Assembly: GCF_947503705.1 (NCBI RefSeq)
Contig: NZ_CANNES010000001.1
Location: 248,001 to 312,000 of the forward strand
Direction: 5' to 3'
DNA: 64,000 nt
DNA from: an uncultured Tateyamaria sp.
Lineage (GTDB): Bacteria; Pseudomonadota; Alphaproteobacteria; Rhodobacterales; Rhodobacteraceae
The stretch's first letter is position 1. Every line of letters begins with the position of its first letter. The position numbers and the translations under genes are program-made. Below the pieces are notes generated by a model. That model was not told the DNA's origin, made no database searches, and saw only the letters and a list, made by a program, of their open reading frames with translations. Below, piece after piece: positions 1 through 7,633 of the stretch.

Positions 1-30
1 GGTTTCCCTGCGGCGGAAGAGATCATCACC

Positions 31-849
31 ATGGCCAGCGACGCCCAACAGGCAGACCGGCATCTGGAAGGTATGGCTTCGGCCGATGAGTTGAAAAAAC
101 AGATGGTCGAGGTGATTGTTGGCGACCGCACAGTACCGACCAAGTTGCAATTCGCGCTGTCCCAGCGGCTTTATTACGAGGAGTTGCAGCGCGGGAACCT
201 GTTTTGGCCCCGCAACGATCCGCAGATCGTTTGGACCGGCAACAAGGCTGACGACCGCCGTACATTCCGCATCCATTGGGCCGTCTATGACAGCCAGGTG
301 AACCTGCCGGTGATTTATATGATGGAGGTCGAGGATACAGGCCGCACCGCCCTGCCCAAGGACCAACGCCGCTGGCCCGAGGCGCAAGCGCATCTGATGG
401 CACAAGCCCTGGGCGGGCTGAAGCTGGTAACCATCGCCACCGGTTTTGACGAAGATTTTGCCGACTTGCACCCCAAGCGGTTACGCCGGTTCCACGTGGG
501 GCCGATGTATTCCTCGGCCTTTACCAAACAGTCGGGACCCATTTCGCAAGTTCTCGAATCCGCCCGCGCGCCGGAAGGCCAGGATTGGGCGCTGGTGTGG
601 ACCGAAGAAGACCTGCGGTCCGAACGCGTTATGACGGAGCGGTCGGGCTGGTTTTCCTCAGTGGAACGCGAAGTCTTTGCGCTCGATCCCTTTTCGGGCC
701 GGGGGGCCGAAACAGGCACCACCCGGATGGAGCGGAGCATCGTTCTGCCCCAACGCCCCTTTCAAGCGCTTGAAGAAATGAACCCGCCGGGGTTTCGGTC
801 GGTACGCAAATTTGTAGTCAGCCCGGCGGGGCGGGTGCTGAGATATTGA
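31..849 (+). CDS. Conserved hypothetical protein, first gene of an AAA-ATPase operon (5' end uncertain)
   Basis: A soluble protein of 272 residues from this ATG, with no signal peptide or membrane segment. I do not recognise a family. The frame stays open to the left edge of the window, so the true start may lie outside it; a GGAAGAG about 10 nt before the ATG would suit this start. The sequence is mixed alpha/beta with conserved-looking aromatic stretches (residues 49-75) and an Arg-rich C-terminus. It lies 77 bp before the ATPase gene on the same strand, so it probably belongs to the same transcription unit. Function unknown. Confidence 0.75.
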   Translation: MASDAQQADRHLEGMASADELKKQMVEVIVGDRTVPTKLQFALSQRLYYEELQRGNLFWPRNDPQIVWTGNKADDRRTFRIHWAVYDSQVNLPVIYMMEVEDTGRTALPKDQRRWPEAQAHLMAQALGGLKLVTIATGFDEDFADLHPKRLRRFHVGPMYSSAFTKQSGPISQVLESARAPEGQDWALVWTEEDLRSERVMTERSGWFSSVEREVFALDPFSGRGAETGTTRMERSIVLPQRPFQALEEMNPPGFRSVRKFVVSPAGRVLRY

Positions 850-882
850 TGGAACGGGCGCAGGGTATTCGCGCGACTTAAT

Positions 883-918
883 GCCTCCGGCGGGAGTATT
901 TGCCGGAACAATGAAGAG
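883..918 (+). repeat. Short intergenic repeat of GCCTCCGGCGGGAGTATTT type
   Basis: The gap between the first gene and the ATPase gene holds a CCTCCGGCGGGAG hairpin followed by TATTTGCCGG. From memory, this motif recurs after genes in many Rhodobacteraceae genomes. It appears only once here, so its repetitive nature is inferred from knowledge, not seen. It could be a weak terminator or an mRNA-stabilising hairpin. Confidence 0.4.
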
Positions 919-926
919 GACACGTC

Positions 927-2861
927 ATGAGCCAGGTTTCGGACCAAATGGAATTGCGAGAAGCGGAAATCGTGGCGCATTACCCCATGGCGCTGGCCTT
1001 GTTACAAGGTTTTGACCACGCGCCGCGCATTGGTAAAGGGGCAGCAGCCCCGGTTGCGGAGCGGTCCCCCGGTGTTGGCACGCGCCGCCGGTTTCGGTCG
1101 ACCACACCGGGGTTGGTGACCCGGCGCACGACACCGACGGGCGCCGTGCAGCTTATGGCGACCATCGAAGGTTCGGATGGCGATGATGCGTTGATGTCGC
1201 CAGTGCAGGCAACGGTGCTGAACGCGCTGCGCCGAGCGATCTCCATCGCCTTGGCCGTGGCCGAAAACTATGCCGGGGTATCAGGTCTGGGCGATTTGAA
1301 GCGGGCCAATCTGGAAGGGGCCATGCCCCCGGCCCGCAAGACCGAGTTTGCCGAGTTGTTGGCCGCCGAGGCGCTGATCACTCTCTATGTCTTTGGCAAT
1401 GCGACCGCCTATTTGCTGTCAGCACACCAGACTGAAGTGACCGTCGAAGTCGGCGAGGTCGAGGAGGTGCTCACCGACAATGGCCAAACGGCCCTGCATG
1501 GGGCGCTGTGGGAGCTGGATCAGGACATTGCGGCCCATGCCCCCGACGACACCCATCTGGTCGCGACAGTCACCGCCTATGCCGAAGCACTGATGGAAAA
1601 GATCGCCCTGCGCGCCCAGAATGCACCGCGCCTTGCCCCCTTTACAGCGGCCAGTTGGCGCGTTGAGGCAGACGATTTCACCGTCCAAGGATTCTCGCCG
1701 GCGCATAAGGCGAAATCCACCACCCTCACCATGACCTTCAAAAAGCCGCATGAGGTTGTGGGCAACCATATCGCCAAATATCAGGCCATGAAGCTGGCCA
1801 AGATGCTGATGGCATATGACTTTGACCGCCGCCTTAACCCTTTCGCCGAGTTGGGTGGGTTCATCTTTACCTTCATGGGGGATGGCAAGCCGGGTACGGG
1901 CAAGACCACCCTGATCCAGATGATGGCGGGTCTCTTGAACGACTACTGTCAGGTGGCGGGCTATCCCTTCCGTTATCAGAACCTGAGCACCGACAATATC
2001 GACAGCTATCAGGGCAAGTCGGGCCAGAACGCCAAGGCGTTCATCAACAACGTGCTAGACCCCGCCGCCATCGGCTTTGGCACAATCGACGACATTGACC
2101 AGCTTGCGGGCAAGCGTGGGGATCGTCAGTCGAGTGCGGGCCAGTTGGAGATTACCGCCGTGCTGATGGAAAGCTTTGCCGGGGCGAACACGGTCGTGCG
2201 GGGCAATTGCACCTTTGGCATGTTCTCGAATTACCCTGAGAACGTGGACGACGCTCTGCGCCAACGCGCGGGCGCGCGGTTCCTCGTGGACGGGCCACAA
2301 ACCCGCGAGGATTACATCGACATTCTGGCGCTGCTCATGGGTAGGAACCACGACATCCCCATGGGCGCGCACGAGCTTTTCTCGGCCCAAGAGATCAAGA
2401 AGGCCGTTGCTGCGTCCTTTGACTCGCACAGCCGTCCGCATGAGGCCGGGCTGTTGGAGGTCTTTGACCGGGTGCATTCTTCGATTGGAGAATTGGACAC
2501 AATTGCGAAACTCGGCACCTATCTGAAAGGCATTCAGGAGGCGGATGAACGCTTTACCGGTCGTGCGATCAAGAACATCACCGACGCGGTGAAGGTGCGG
2601 GCCATGGACTTTGAACTACCCGATGAGTGGATGGAGAACCCGGAGCTGTTCCTGTTCAAAGGCTACGACGAGAAAAAGGAGATGATTTCAGAACTGCGGG
2701 TGCCGATCACGGTCGACATGGTGGTGCAGGAGATCAACCGCTACGCGGACAGCGAGTTCCGTTATGCGGACAAGTCGGATGAGGTGGCCATCGAGGCAAT
2801 GGTGCGCGACTTTGGCCGACAGGAAGAGGCGAAGAAGCGGTATTTGGGGGGGAAGGGGTGA
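927..2861 (+). CDS. AAA+ family ATPase, 644 aa
   Basis: The N-terminal half (about residues 1-300) has no motif I recognise. A P-loop GKPGTGKTT lies near residues 318-328, a Walker-B-like IDDIDQ near 385-392, and an Arg-rich segment (ALRQRAGAR) near 435-445 could supply sensor/arginine-finger residues. An AGGA precedes the ATG. The stop overlaps the next gene by 4 bp (GTGA). AAA+ proteins of this kind remodel protein complexes using ATP. With several small membrane proteins downstream, a membrane-associated remodelling role is a reasonable inference, but the substrate is unknown. It differs from the MoxR gene at 13067 in size and motif context. Confidence 0.8.
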   Translation: MSQVSDQMELREAEIVAHYPMALALLQGFDHAPRIGKGAAAPVAERSPGVGTRRRFRSTTPGLVTRRTTPTGAVQLMATIEGSDGDDALMSPVQATVLNALRRAISIALAVAENYAGVSGLGDLKRANLEGAMPPARKTEFAELLAAEALITLYVFGNATAYLLSAHQTEVTVEVGEVEEVLTDNGQTALHGALWELDQDIAAHAPDDTHLVATVTAYAEALMEKIALRAQNAPRLAPFTAASWRVEADDFTVQGFSPAHKAKSTTLTMTFKKPHEVVGNHIAKYQAMKLAKMLMAYDFDRRLNPFAELGGFIFTFMGDGKPGTGKTTLIQMMAGLLNDYCQVAGYPFRYQNLSTDNIDSYQGKSGQNAKAFINNVLDPAAIGFGTIDDIDQLAGKRGDRQSSAGQLEITAVLMESFAGANTVVRGNCTFGMFSNYPENVDDALRQRAGARFLVDGPQTREDYIDILALLMGRNHDIPMGAHELFSAQEIKKAVAASFDSHSRPHEAGLLEVFDRVHSSIGELDTIAKLGTYLKGIQEADERFTGRAIKNITDAVKVRAMDFELPDEWMENPELFLFKGYDEKKEMISELRVPITVDMVVQEINRYADSEFRYADKSDEVAIEAMVRDFGRQEEAKKRYLGGKG

Positions 2862-3751
2862 GTAACCTCAAGAAAATTCCGCCAAACTATCCGCAAGGCC
2901 CTTTTGCTTGGGGAGTTATTGGAACCGTCATATTCGCCTTTTTGACAATAGCCTTTTTGCAAGCAGGCAGCGTTGGGCCAGACAGTTTGTCCAATTGGCA
3001 AGCACTGAGCATGGGCGATCCCAATAACGTTGGAGATACACTGGCAGGTTTAGCTGGATCCTTGGCTCTTTTTTGGATCATAATTACTGCATGGCAGCAA
3101 AGCATTGAGTTGCGCGAGCAACGGGAAATTATTGCTGATCAGCGAGATATTATTCGCGAGCAAAAGCAAGAAACAGCATTGCAAAGAGTTGCCACACAGG
3201 AAATGGCACAAGCAATGAAATTACAGTCTGACGTACTTAAAGACGAACGTCGTTTTAGGGATGAATCTAGAGCCGCTGCCCTATTTGAACAATACCTTGA
3301 GACGTTGCAAATTGACTTTGCAAGCGTCGCTCGAGACCAATGGAAAGTAAATGTAAAAGAAAAGAAATACAACAGCCGTTTCAACTTTCATAGTACCTCA
3401 AGTGACGAGCGAAGCTTCGAGTTAATTGACGCCACTGAGCACTGGCAAATTATCAGCTATTCAAAAAAAGTCCCTTTTGACGAAAGGCTAAGACGAACGG
3501 CGACGCAAACACGGGATGTTTCACAAAAAATCGAGGCCTTAGCTAGTGAGCAAGTTATTGAGCAACCAAAGCGAGATAGGTTTGAGCAACTAAAATCCAG
3601 AGTGGACCAAGTTATTACTCTTCGCAGCCGCTTATCCGACGATCAGGCTTTACGTTTGGATGGCTTAGGTTTCCACCAACTGAGCATCGAGCTTGGTCGC
3701 GCCTTGGAATTGGACATTTGGTCATTAGAGTCAGAAAACAAGCGTTCATGA
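2858..3751 (+). CDS. Membrane-anchored coiled-coil protein, A/T-rich, possible acquired gene
   Basis: 297 residues from a GTG start inside a GTGA overlap with the ATPase gene. Residues 17-37 and about 62-83 are hydrophobic segments. They are followed by a long charged heptad-rich stretch (about 85-135, many Glu/Gln/Arg) predicted as coiled coil, then a soluble helical tail. Base and codon use is clearly richer in A/T than in either neighbour (many AAA, ATT, TTA codons), suggesting later insertion into the operon. The two-helix-plus-coiled-coil plan recalls some phage-defence membrane proteins, but I see no diagnostic domain. Its stop overlaps the next ATG (ATGA). Confidence 0.7.
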   Translation: MSNLKKIPPNYPQGPFAWGVIGTVIFAFLTIAFLQAGSVGPDSLSNWQALSMGDPNNVGDTLAGLAGSLALFWIIITAWQQSIELREQREIIADQRDIIREQKQETALQRVATQEMAQAMKLQSDVLKDERRFRDESRAAALFEQYLETLQIDFASVARDQWKVNVKEKKYNSRFNFHSTSSDERSFELIDATEHWQIISYSKKVPFDERLRRTATQTRDVSQKIEALASEQVIEQPKRDRFEQLKSRVDQVITLRSRLSDDQALRLDGLGFHQLSIELGRALELDIWSLESENKRS

Positions 3752-4044
3752 CCCTCCTCCTCACCATATCCACCCTCGCCCTTATCCTCGGCACCATCCT
3801 CCCCCTTCGCTGGGGTGTCTTCGGTTTTCTGGCCGCCGCCGCCCTCGTCTTTCTCATCCAATTCGGGATCAACACCGCGAGTGGGTTCAATGGGACGTCC
3901 CTTGAGGAATCCCTTCTTCTCTTTGACAACGCTTGGGGTGCTTACCTCGGCTTTAACCTTCAGATCACCTATCGTGCCTTTGCGTTACCACTGCTGGCGC
4001 TCGCCTCACCGCTGATCTTCCGCCTTGCAAGGGCCAACCGATGA
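3748..4044 (+). CDS. Small membrane protein with three hydrophobic segments
   Basis: 98 residues from the ATG that overlaps the previous stop as ATGA; an upstream TTG at 3718 is less likely. Hydrophobic segments lie at about residues 2-17, 20-37 and 72-90, so it is an inner-membrane protein with little soluble part. No family recognised. It probably acts with the other small membrane proteins of this operon. Confidence 0.65.
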   Translation: MTLLLTISTLALILGTILPLRWGVFGFLAAAALVFLIQFGINTASGFNGTSLEESLLLFDNAWGAYLGFNLQITYRAFALPLLALASPLIFRLARANR

Positions 4045-4054
4045 AGACCGAACG

Positions 4055-4351
4055 ATGCTGACCCAAGTGACCCTTCTCACCCTGCTCGTCTGTGTCGCAG
4101 GCTGGATGCTGCCCAAACTTGTGATGCGGCTCATCCCGATGCCAGCGGGTGCCGTCGCGATCCTGTGCACCATGTTGTTGTTCGGCGCAGCCACCCTCTT
4201 GATGCTGCTCATGGACGCAACTGGCGCGCCGATGCGCTTTGCCGACCCGACCCAAGAGGGGGCGTTCCTGTTCTCGACCGTGGCGCTGGCCATTCCGGGC
4301 TGCATTGTGCTGGCGGCCCGTATTGCCATGCTGAAAGGAACGGGCACATGA
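4055..4351 (+). CDS. Small membrane protein with three hydrophobic segments
   Basis: 98 residues, starting at the ATG eleven bases after the previous gene; a TTG at 4025 in the same frame is an alternative. Segments near residues 3-20, 32-53 and 72-92 are strongly hydrophobic. The stop overlaps the next start in an ATGA, so translation is probably coupled. No known family. Similar in size and topology to the gene before it, but without obvious sequence identity. Confidence 0.65.
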   Translation: MLTQVTLLTLLVCVAGWMLPKLVMRLIPMPAGAVAILCTMLLFGAATLLMLLMDATGAPMRFADPTQEGAFLFSTVALAIPGCIVLAARIAMLKGTGT

Positions 4352-5682
4352 TCCGCCTTATTCAATCCGGCCTGATGTATGGGAACCTGTTCCACGTCGC
4401 CTCGCCTGCGTTGGTGGACCGCTACAATCGCGCGCTGGAACATCTGACCGGCAAACGGACCAGCCTGGCCGATTTTTATGTCGACATTTCCGGCTTTTCC
4501 CCCGAGGTCGGCGATGATCTGGGCGATCCGCTCTACCTCAACCACAACGGTGTGAACCGGCAGTTTATCCTGCTCAGCACTGAACAACGCAAATGCCCGC
4601 TACTAGATGCCAAATTCTCCACCAGCCGCCCGATCCTGCAACGGTTTATTACGGAAAACGAAGCGGCCCTCTTTGCCCTAACCGCGCGTGATGCGGTGGC
4701 CGGGGAATTGGTCAACTCGGTCTATGATATCTCGCATCCCGCCCGCCTCTTCGATCTGCGCGCCATCACGGTTGAGGCGGACACAACGCGCGGCACCGTG
4801 CGCAATGCGGCGGCACTGGCCAACAAGGTCGATACGTTTCTGACCGAAGAGGACGCGTGGTTCGACGATGTGCTGATTGCGCAGATGATCGAATTGGCGG
4901 GCCAAACCGGGGACGTGACGCGCAACCCTGTGACTCTGAAACCCCTCAAGGTGACCAAGGGCAATTTCTGGACGGCGCATTTTGGCGGGCTTTACGTGTT
5001 TCAAACACTGGATCATCCGGCAGTGATCGGCAGCACGGCGGCCCCTCAGGACGTGCCGATCAAGTACAGCTTTGACCTGGGCGACCGGAACCGGATTGCG
5101 AAATTCCTCGAATATAACGACCTGGCAGAACCCATTGTCAAAGCGCGCGGGATCGATGCGGTCGCCATTCTGCGGCAAAAGATGGATTTTATTCTGGTGT
5201 CTGCCGTGACCGAGGCGGGCGTTGATCTGGAGGGCACCACGCGGCGCGACATGCGGATGCTGGCGCGGCGGCACTCGGATGTGCTGCCAGATGAGTTCCA
5301 CGCCCTGGGGCAACTGGTCAACTGGGCCGAGAACGGCGGGGACTGGCCGCGCATTGCGTCCGATCATCCGGCCTATTTCTATACCCTGAGGGCGGCGGAC
5401 ACGCCCGAGGCGGAACTGGTTAACATGTTGCTGAGCGAACTTTCCCCACGTGATGTTCGTCAACTTTTCATCTGCCATAAACAGGCGTTTTATGCGGCCT
5501 ATGCGGGTTGGCCCGAGGCGAAAAAGGAATATGTCGCGCAGTATCTGGAAGCGGAGTACAAGGCCGACAAAGTGGGCGCGCGGGCAGCGTTGTTCGGCCA
5601 TGATGCCCCGATGGAAGCGCCAGAACCGCCTGTACGTGATATGATTGCCCGCGTCGGTCCCTGGGGCGCAGTGAGGAGATAG
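4348..5682 (+). CDS. Conserved cytosolic hypothetical protein (DUF6638-like)
   Basis: 444 residues from the ATG inside the ATGA overlap. The frame is open further upstream, but that part lies inside the preceding gene. No signal peptide or membrane helix. Charged alpha/beta composition with several WxxxFxGxY-like aromatic patches (about residues 210-225). I think this is the uncharacterised roseobacter family annotated DUF6638, but that is from memory and uncertain. The operon position implies a function shared with the AAA+ ATPase and the membrane proteins. Confidence 0.75.
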   Translation: MIRLIQSGLMYGNLFHVASPALVDRYNRALEHLTGKRTSLADFYVDISGFSPEVGDDLGDPLYLNHNGVNRQFILLSTEQRKCPLLDAKFSTSRPILQRFITENEAALFALTARDAVAGELVNSVYDISHPARLFDLRAITVEADTTRGTVRNAAALANKVDTFLTEEDAWFDDVLIAQMIELAGQTGDVTRNPVTLKPLKVTKGNFWTAHFGGLYVFQTLDHPAVIGSTAAPQDVPIKYSFDLGDRNRIAKFLEYNDLAEPIVKARGIDAVAILRQKMDFILVSAVTEAGVDLEGTTRRDMRMLARRHSDVLPDEFHALGQLVNWAENGGDWPRIASDHPAYFYTLRAADTPEAELVNMLLSELSPRDVRQLFICHKQAFYAAYAGWPEAKKEYVAQYLEAEYKADKVGARAALFGHDAPMEAPEPPVRDMIARVGPWGAVRR

Positions 5683-5685
5683 CAA

Positions 5686-5949
5686 ATGGCCCTGATCCGC
5701 GTTCTTTTCATCGCCTTTGTGGTGCTGACGGTTGTCTATGTCAGCCTGTCCTTTTACTCGCGCGCACGGCGCCGCGACAAACTTGAGGCCGAATGGGACG
5801 AAGGGGGCATTGCCACCCCGCGCGATACCTTTGTTCAGGATGGCTTGCGGGCTTATGACGGATCGCTCAGGCGCAAATTGATCCTGGGTGTCTATATTGT
5901 GCCCATGGTGCTTGTGGGCCTGATCATCTACCTTGTGAACTTCGCCTGA
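5686..5949 (+). CDS. Small two-helix membrane protein
   Basis: 87 residues, starting 4 bp after the previous stop. An N-terminal helix (about residues 4-23) and a C-terminal helix (about 66-84) flank a charged loop containing a basic cluster RARRRDK. No family recognised. It sits between the DUF6638-like and DUF1523 genes and is probably co-translated with them. Confidence 0.7.
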   Translation: MALIRVLFIAFVVLTVVYVSLSFYSRARRRDKLEAEWDEGGIATPRDTFVQDGLRAYDGSLRRKLILGVYIVPMVLVGLIIYLVNFA

Positions 5950-5963
5950 GAAAGGGCTGCGCT

Positions 5964-6608
5964 ATGCGTTACATCGGTTGGACATTGTTGATCTCGTTCT
6001 GGGTTATTCTGGGCGCGTTCCTGCACTATACCCTGCCGCAGCGGGATGTGGTTCGCATCGTAAACACCTATGAAGAACGTCAGGAACTTGGCGATTGGAC
6101 CCGCGTGTTCTGGTCCCGCCCGGACGAGCAGACCGATGCGCTGATCAACCGGGATGTGCAGTTCATTCAGGCCCTGCGTGCCAATGGCGACCCAATCGTG
6201 TACCGCAATGAGGACACCGGTTGGAGCTGGCCACCCTATTTCAAGTTCGACACAGCCAACCTCTATACCGAAGCCAACGACGCCATTTCGACCCGGGCCG
6301 CGCCCGAGTGGTATGTGATGACCCATTATGGTTGGCGGAACGAATTCCTCAGCGCCTTTCCCAACGCTATATCGCTGCGCCCGGTGGATGGCCCGGATGC
6401 GTCCAAGGGCATTCCCTGGGTCAATATCATCGTCCTGTCCTTGCTGGCCGTGTTCTTTGCCGCGATCTGGGTCCGGTGGCGCCGCTTTCGGCGCGCCCGT
6501 CTTGATCCCAAGCTTGAAGAGTTGCAGGACAATTGGGAAGCGGCAGGGGATGCCGTGGACAAGCGGCGCGGCCGGTTTCGCAATTGGTTAAACAGCTGGC
6601 GTAGTTAG
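5964..6608 (+). CDS. DUF1523 family membrane protein
   Basis: 214 residues. A helix at residues 5-24 is followed by the family's hallmark start, HYTLPQRDVVRIVNTYEER. A roughly 115-residue extracytoplasmic region rich in aromatics then leads to a second helix near 155-173 (IPWVNIIVLSLLAVFFAAIW) and a basic cytoplasmic tail. DUF1523 is a Rhodobacterales family of unknown function. Last gene of the operon; a small hairpin (ATCCG/CGGAT) at 6620-6635 follows it. Confidence 0.85.
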   Translation: MRYIGWTLLISFWVILGAFLHYTLPQRDVVRIVNTYEERQELGDWTRVFWSRPDEQTDALINRDVQFIQALRANGDPIVYRNEDTGWSWPPYFKFDTANLYTEANDAISTRAAPEWYVMTHYGWRNEFLSAFPNAISLRPVDGPDASKGIPWVNIIVLSLLAVFFAAIWVRWRRFRRARLDPKLEELQDNWEAAGDAVDKRRGRFRNWLNSWRS

Positions 6609-6619
6609 GGCGTGCCAAT

Positions 6620-6635
6620 ATCCGTCTTAGCGGAT
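6620..6635 (+). terminator. Small hairpin after the DUF1523 gene
   Basis: ATCCG and CGGAT pair around TCTTAG, 12 bp after the stop codon. There is no T-run, so this is at most a weak or Rho-assisted end of the operon. The rest of the gap to 6762 holds a looser TTCCGAC/GTCGGAA inverted repeat and nothing else I can support. Confidence 0.3.
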
Positions 6636-6762
6636 GTACGGCAAGGGTCAGTTCCGACTCTGGCCTTCGGCTTTGCTGCGGTTCGGGTCGGAAAATGCGC
6701 AACAATCGGGTCGCTTTGTACGCGCATTCACGCTGTGATGCCTACAAAAGAGGAGACCCGCT

Positions 6763-7230
6763 TTGCCCATATTCACTGCTTTGCCGACCGAGATCGCAGA
6801 TGCCTACCGCTCCGGGGGCCTGGATGCCTTTGGCAATCCGCCGGAACGCAAACTTTCCGATGGTCAGGGAAATCCCTGTCGGCATTGTTTGCGCGACATC
6901 CCCGAGGGCGCCGAGATGCTGATCCTTGCCCACAAACCTTTTGAGGGCACCCATCCTTATGCCGAAGTTGGTCCGATTTTTCTCTGTGCAGACTCCTGTG
7001 AACGGGGCGGAGGGGCCGAACTGCCCCCGATCCTGACCACGTCACCGGATTACCTGATCAAAGGTTATTCAGACGATGACCGGATCGTCTATGGCACCGG
7101 TGCGATAACCCCTACCCCCGAAATCACGGCCCGCTTGGACGCAATATTCGCACATCCTGAAGTGGCCTATATCCACGTCCGATCTGCCCGAAACAACTGC
7201 TATCAGGCGCGAGTGGACCGGGACGACTAG
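6763..7230 (+). CDS. DUF1203 domain protein
   Basis: 155 residues from a TTG start, chosen because GAGGAG lies 8 bp upstream and no in-frame ATG fits. The sequence has the family's conserved CRHC motif near residues 38-41, LILAHKPF near 53-60 and a paired CADSC near 75-79, then the C-terminal VRSARNNCYQ. DUF1203 proteins are small cytosolic proteins of unknown function; the cysteines could bind a metal, but that is not established. It stands alone between two other small genes. Confidence 0.8.
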   Translation: MPIFTALPTEIADAYRSGGLDAFGNPPERKLSDGQGNPCRHCLRDIPEGAEMLILAHKPFEGTHPYAEVGPIFLCADSCERGGGAELPPILTTSPDYLIKGYSDDDRIVYGTGAITPTPEITARLDAIFAHPEVAYIHVRSARNNCYQARVDRDD

Positions 7231-7299
7231 CCCCTTGTCTGCACGCGGGTCATGGCCCATAAACGCGTCTGCAGACATCCCAGCCAAGGACGTGCCGAC

Positions 7300-7473
7300 A
7301 TGAGCATCGACGCCCCAGAAACCAAGACAGTCCACAGCCACCGGGTGGCGTGCGATGGCGGCGAAGGCCCCTTGGGGCACCCTCGTGTCTGGTTGCAAAT
7401 TCCCGAGGATACCGGTTGGGTTGAATGCCCTTATTGCGACTGCAAATATATCTATGAGGATGCCGAGGGCTGA
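7300..7473 (+). CDS. Zinc-finger domain protein (CHCC type, NDUFS6-like)
   Basis: 57 residues. AAGGA lies 10 nt before the ATG; the longer in-frame ORF from 7252 is less likely. A Cys near residue 19, a His near 27 and a closing CPYC make the CHCC zinc-binding set seen in the small subunit related to mitochondrial complex I NDUFS6. Bacterial members are short, as here. In alphaproteobacteria the domain occurs as a free-standing protein, and a role in respiratory complex I assembly is possible but not shown by context. Confidence 0.85.
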   Translation: MSIDAPETKTVHSHRVACDGGEGPLGHPRVWLQIPEDTGWVECPYCDCKYIYEDAEG

Positions 7474-7633
7474 TCTGGCCGCACGAGAATTCGGTTAGTC
7501 ACACGACCCCCTGCGATCCGCTGTTCCCAAATCAAAAATGTAATGCGCCGATAGGCGCGCCGTTGGATCACGTCTGGCACCCTGCCCCGGCCCATGGCAC
7601 AAAGGCATCGCGGCACGGAGGGAGACCAGCGCA

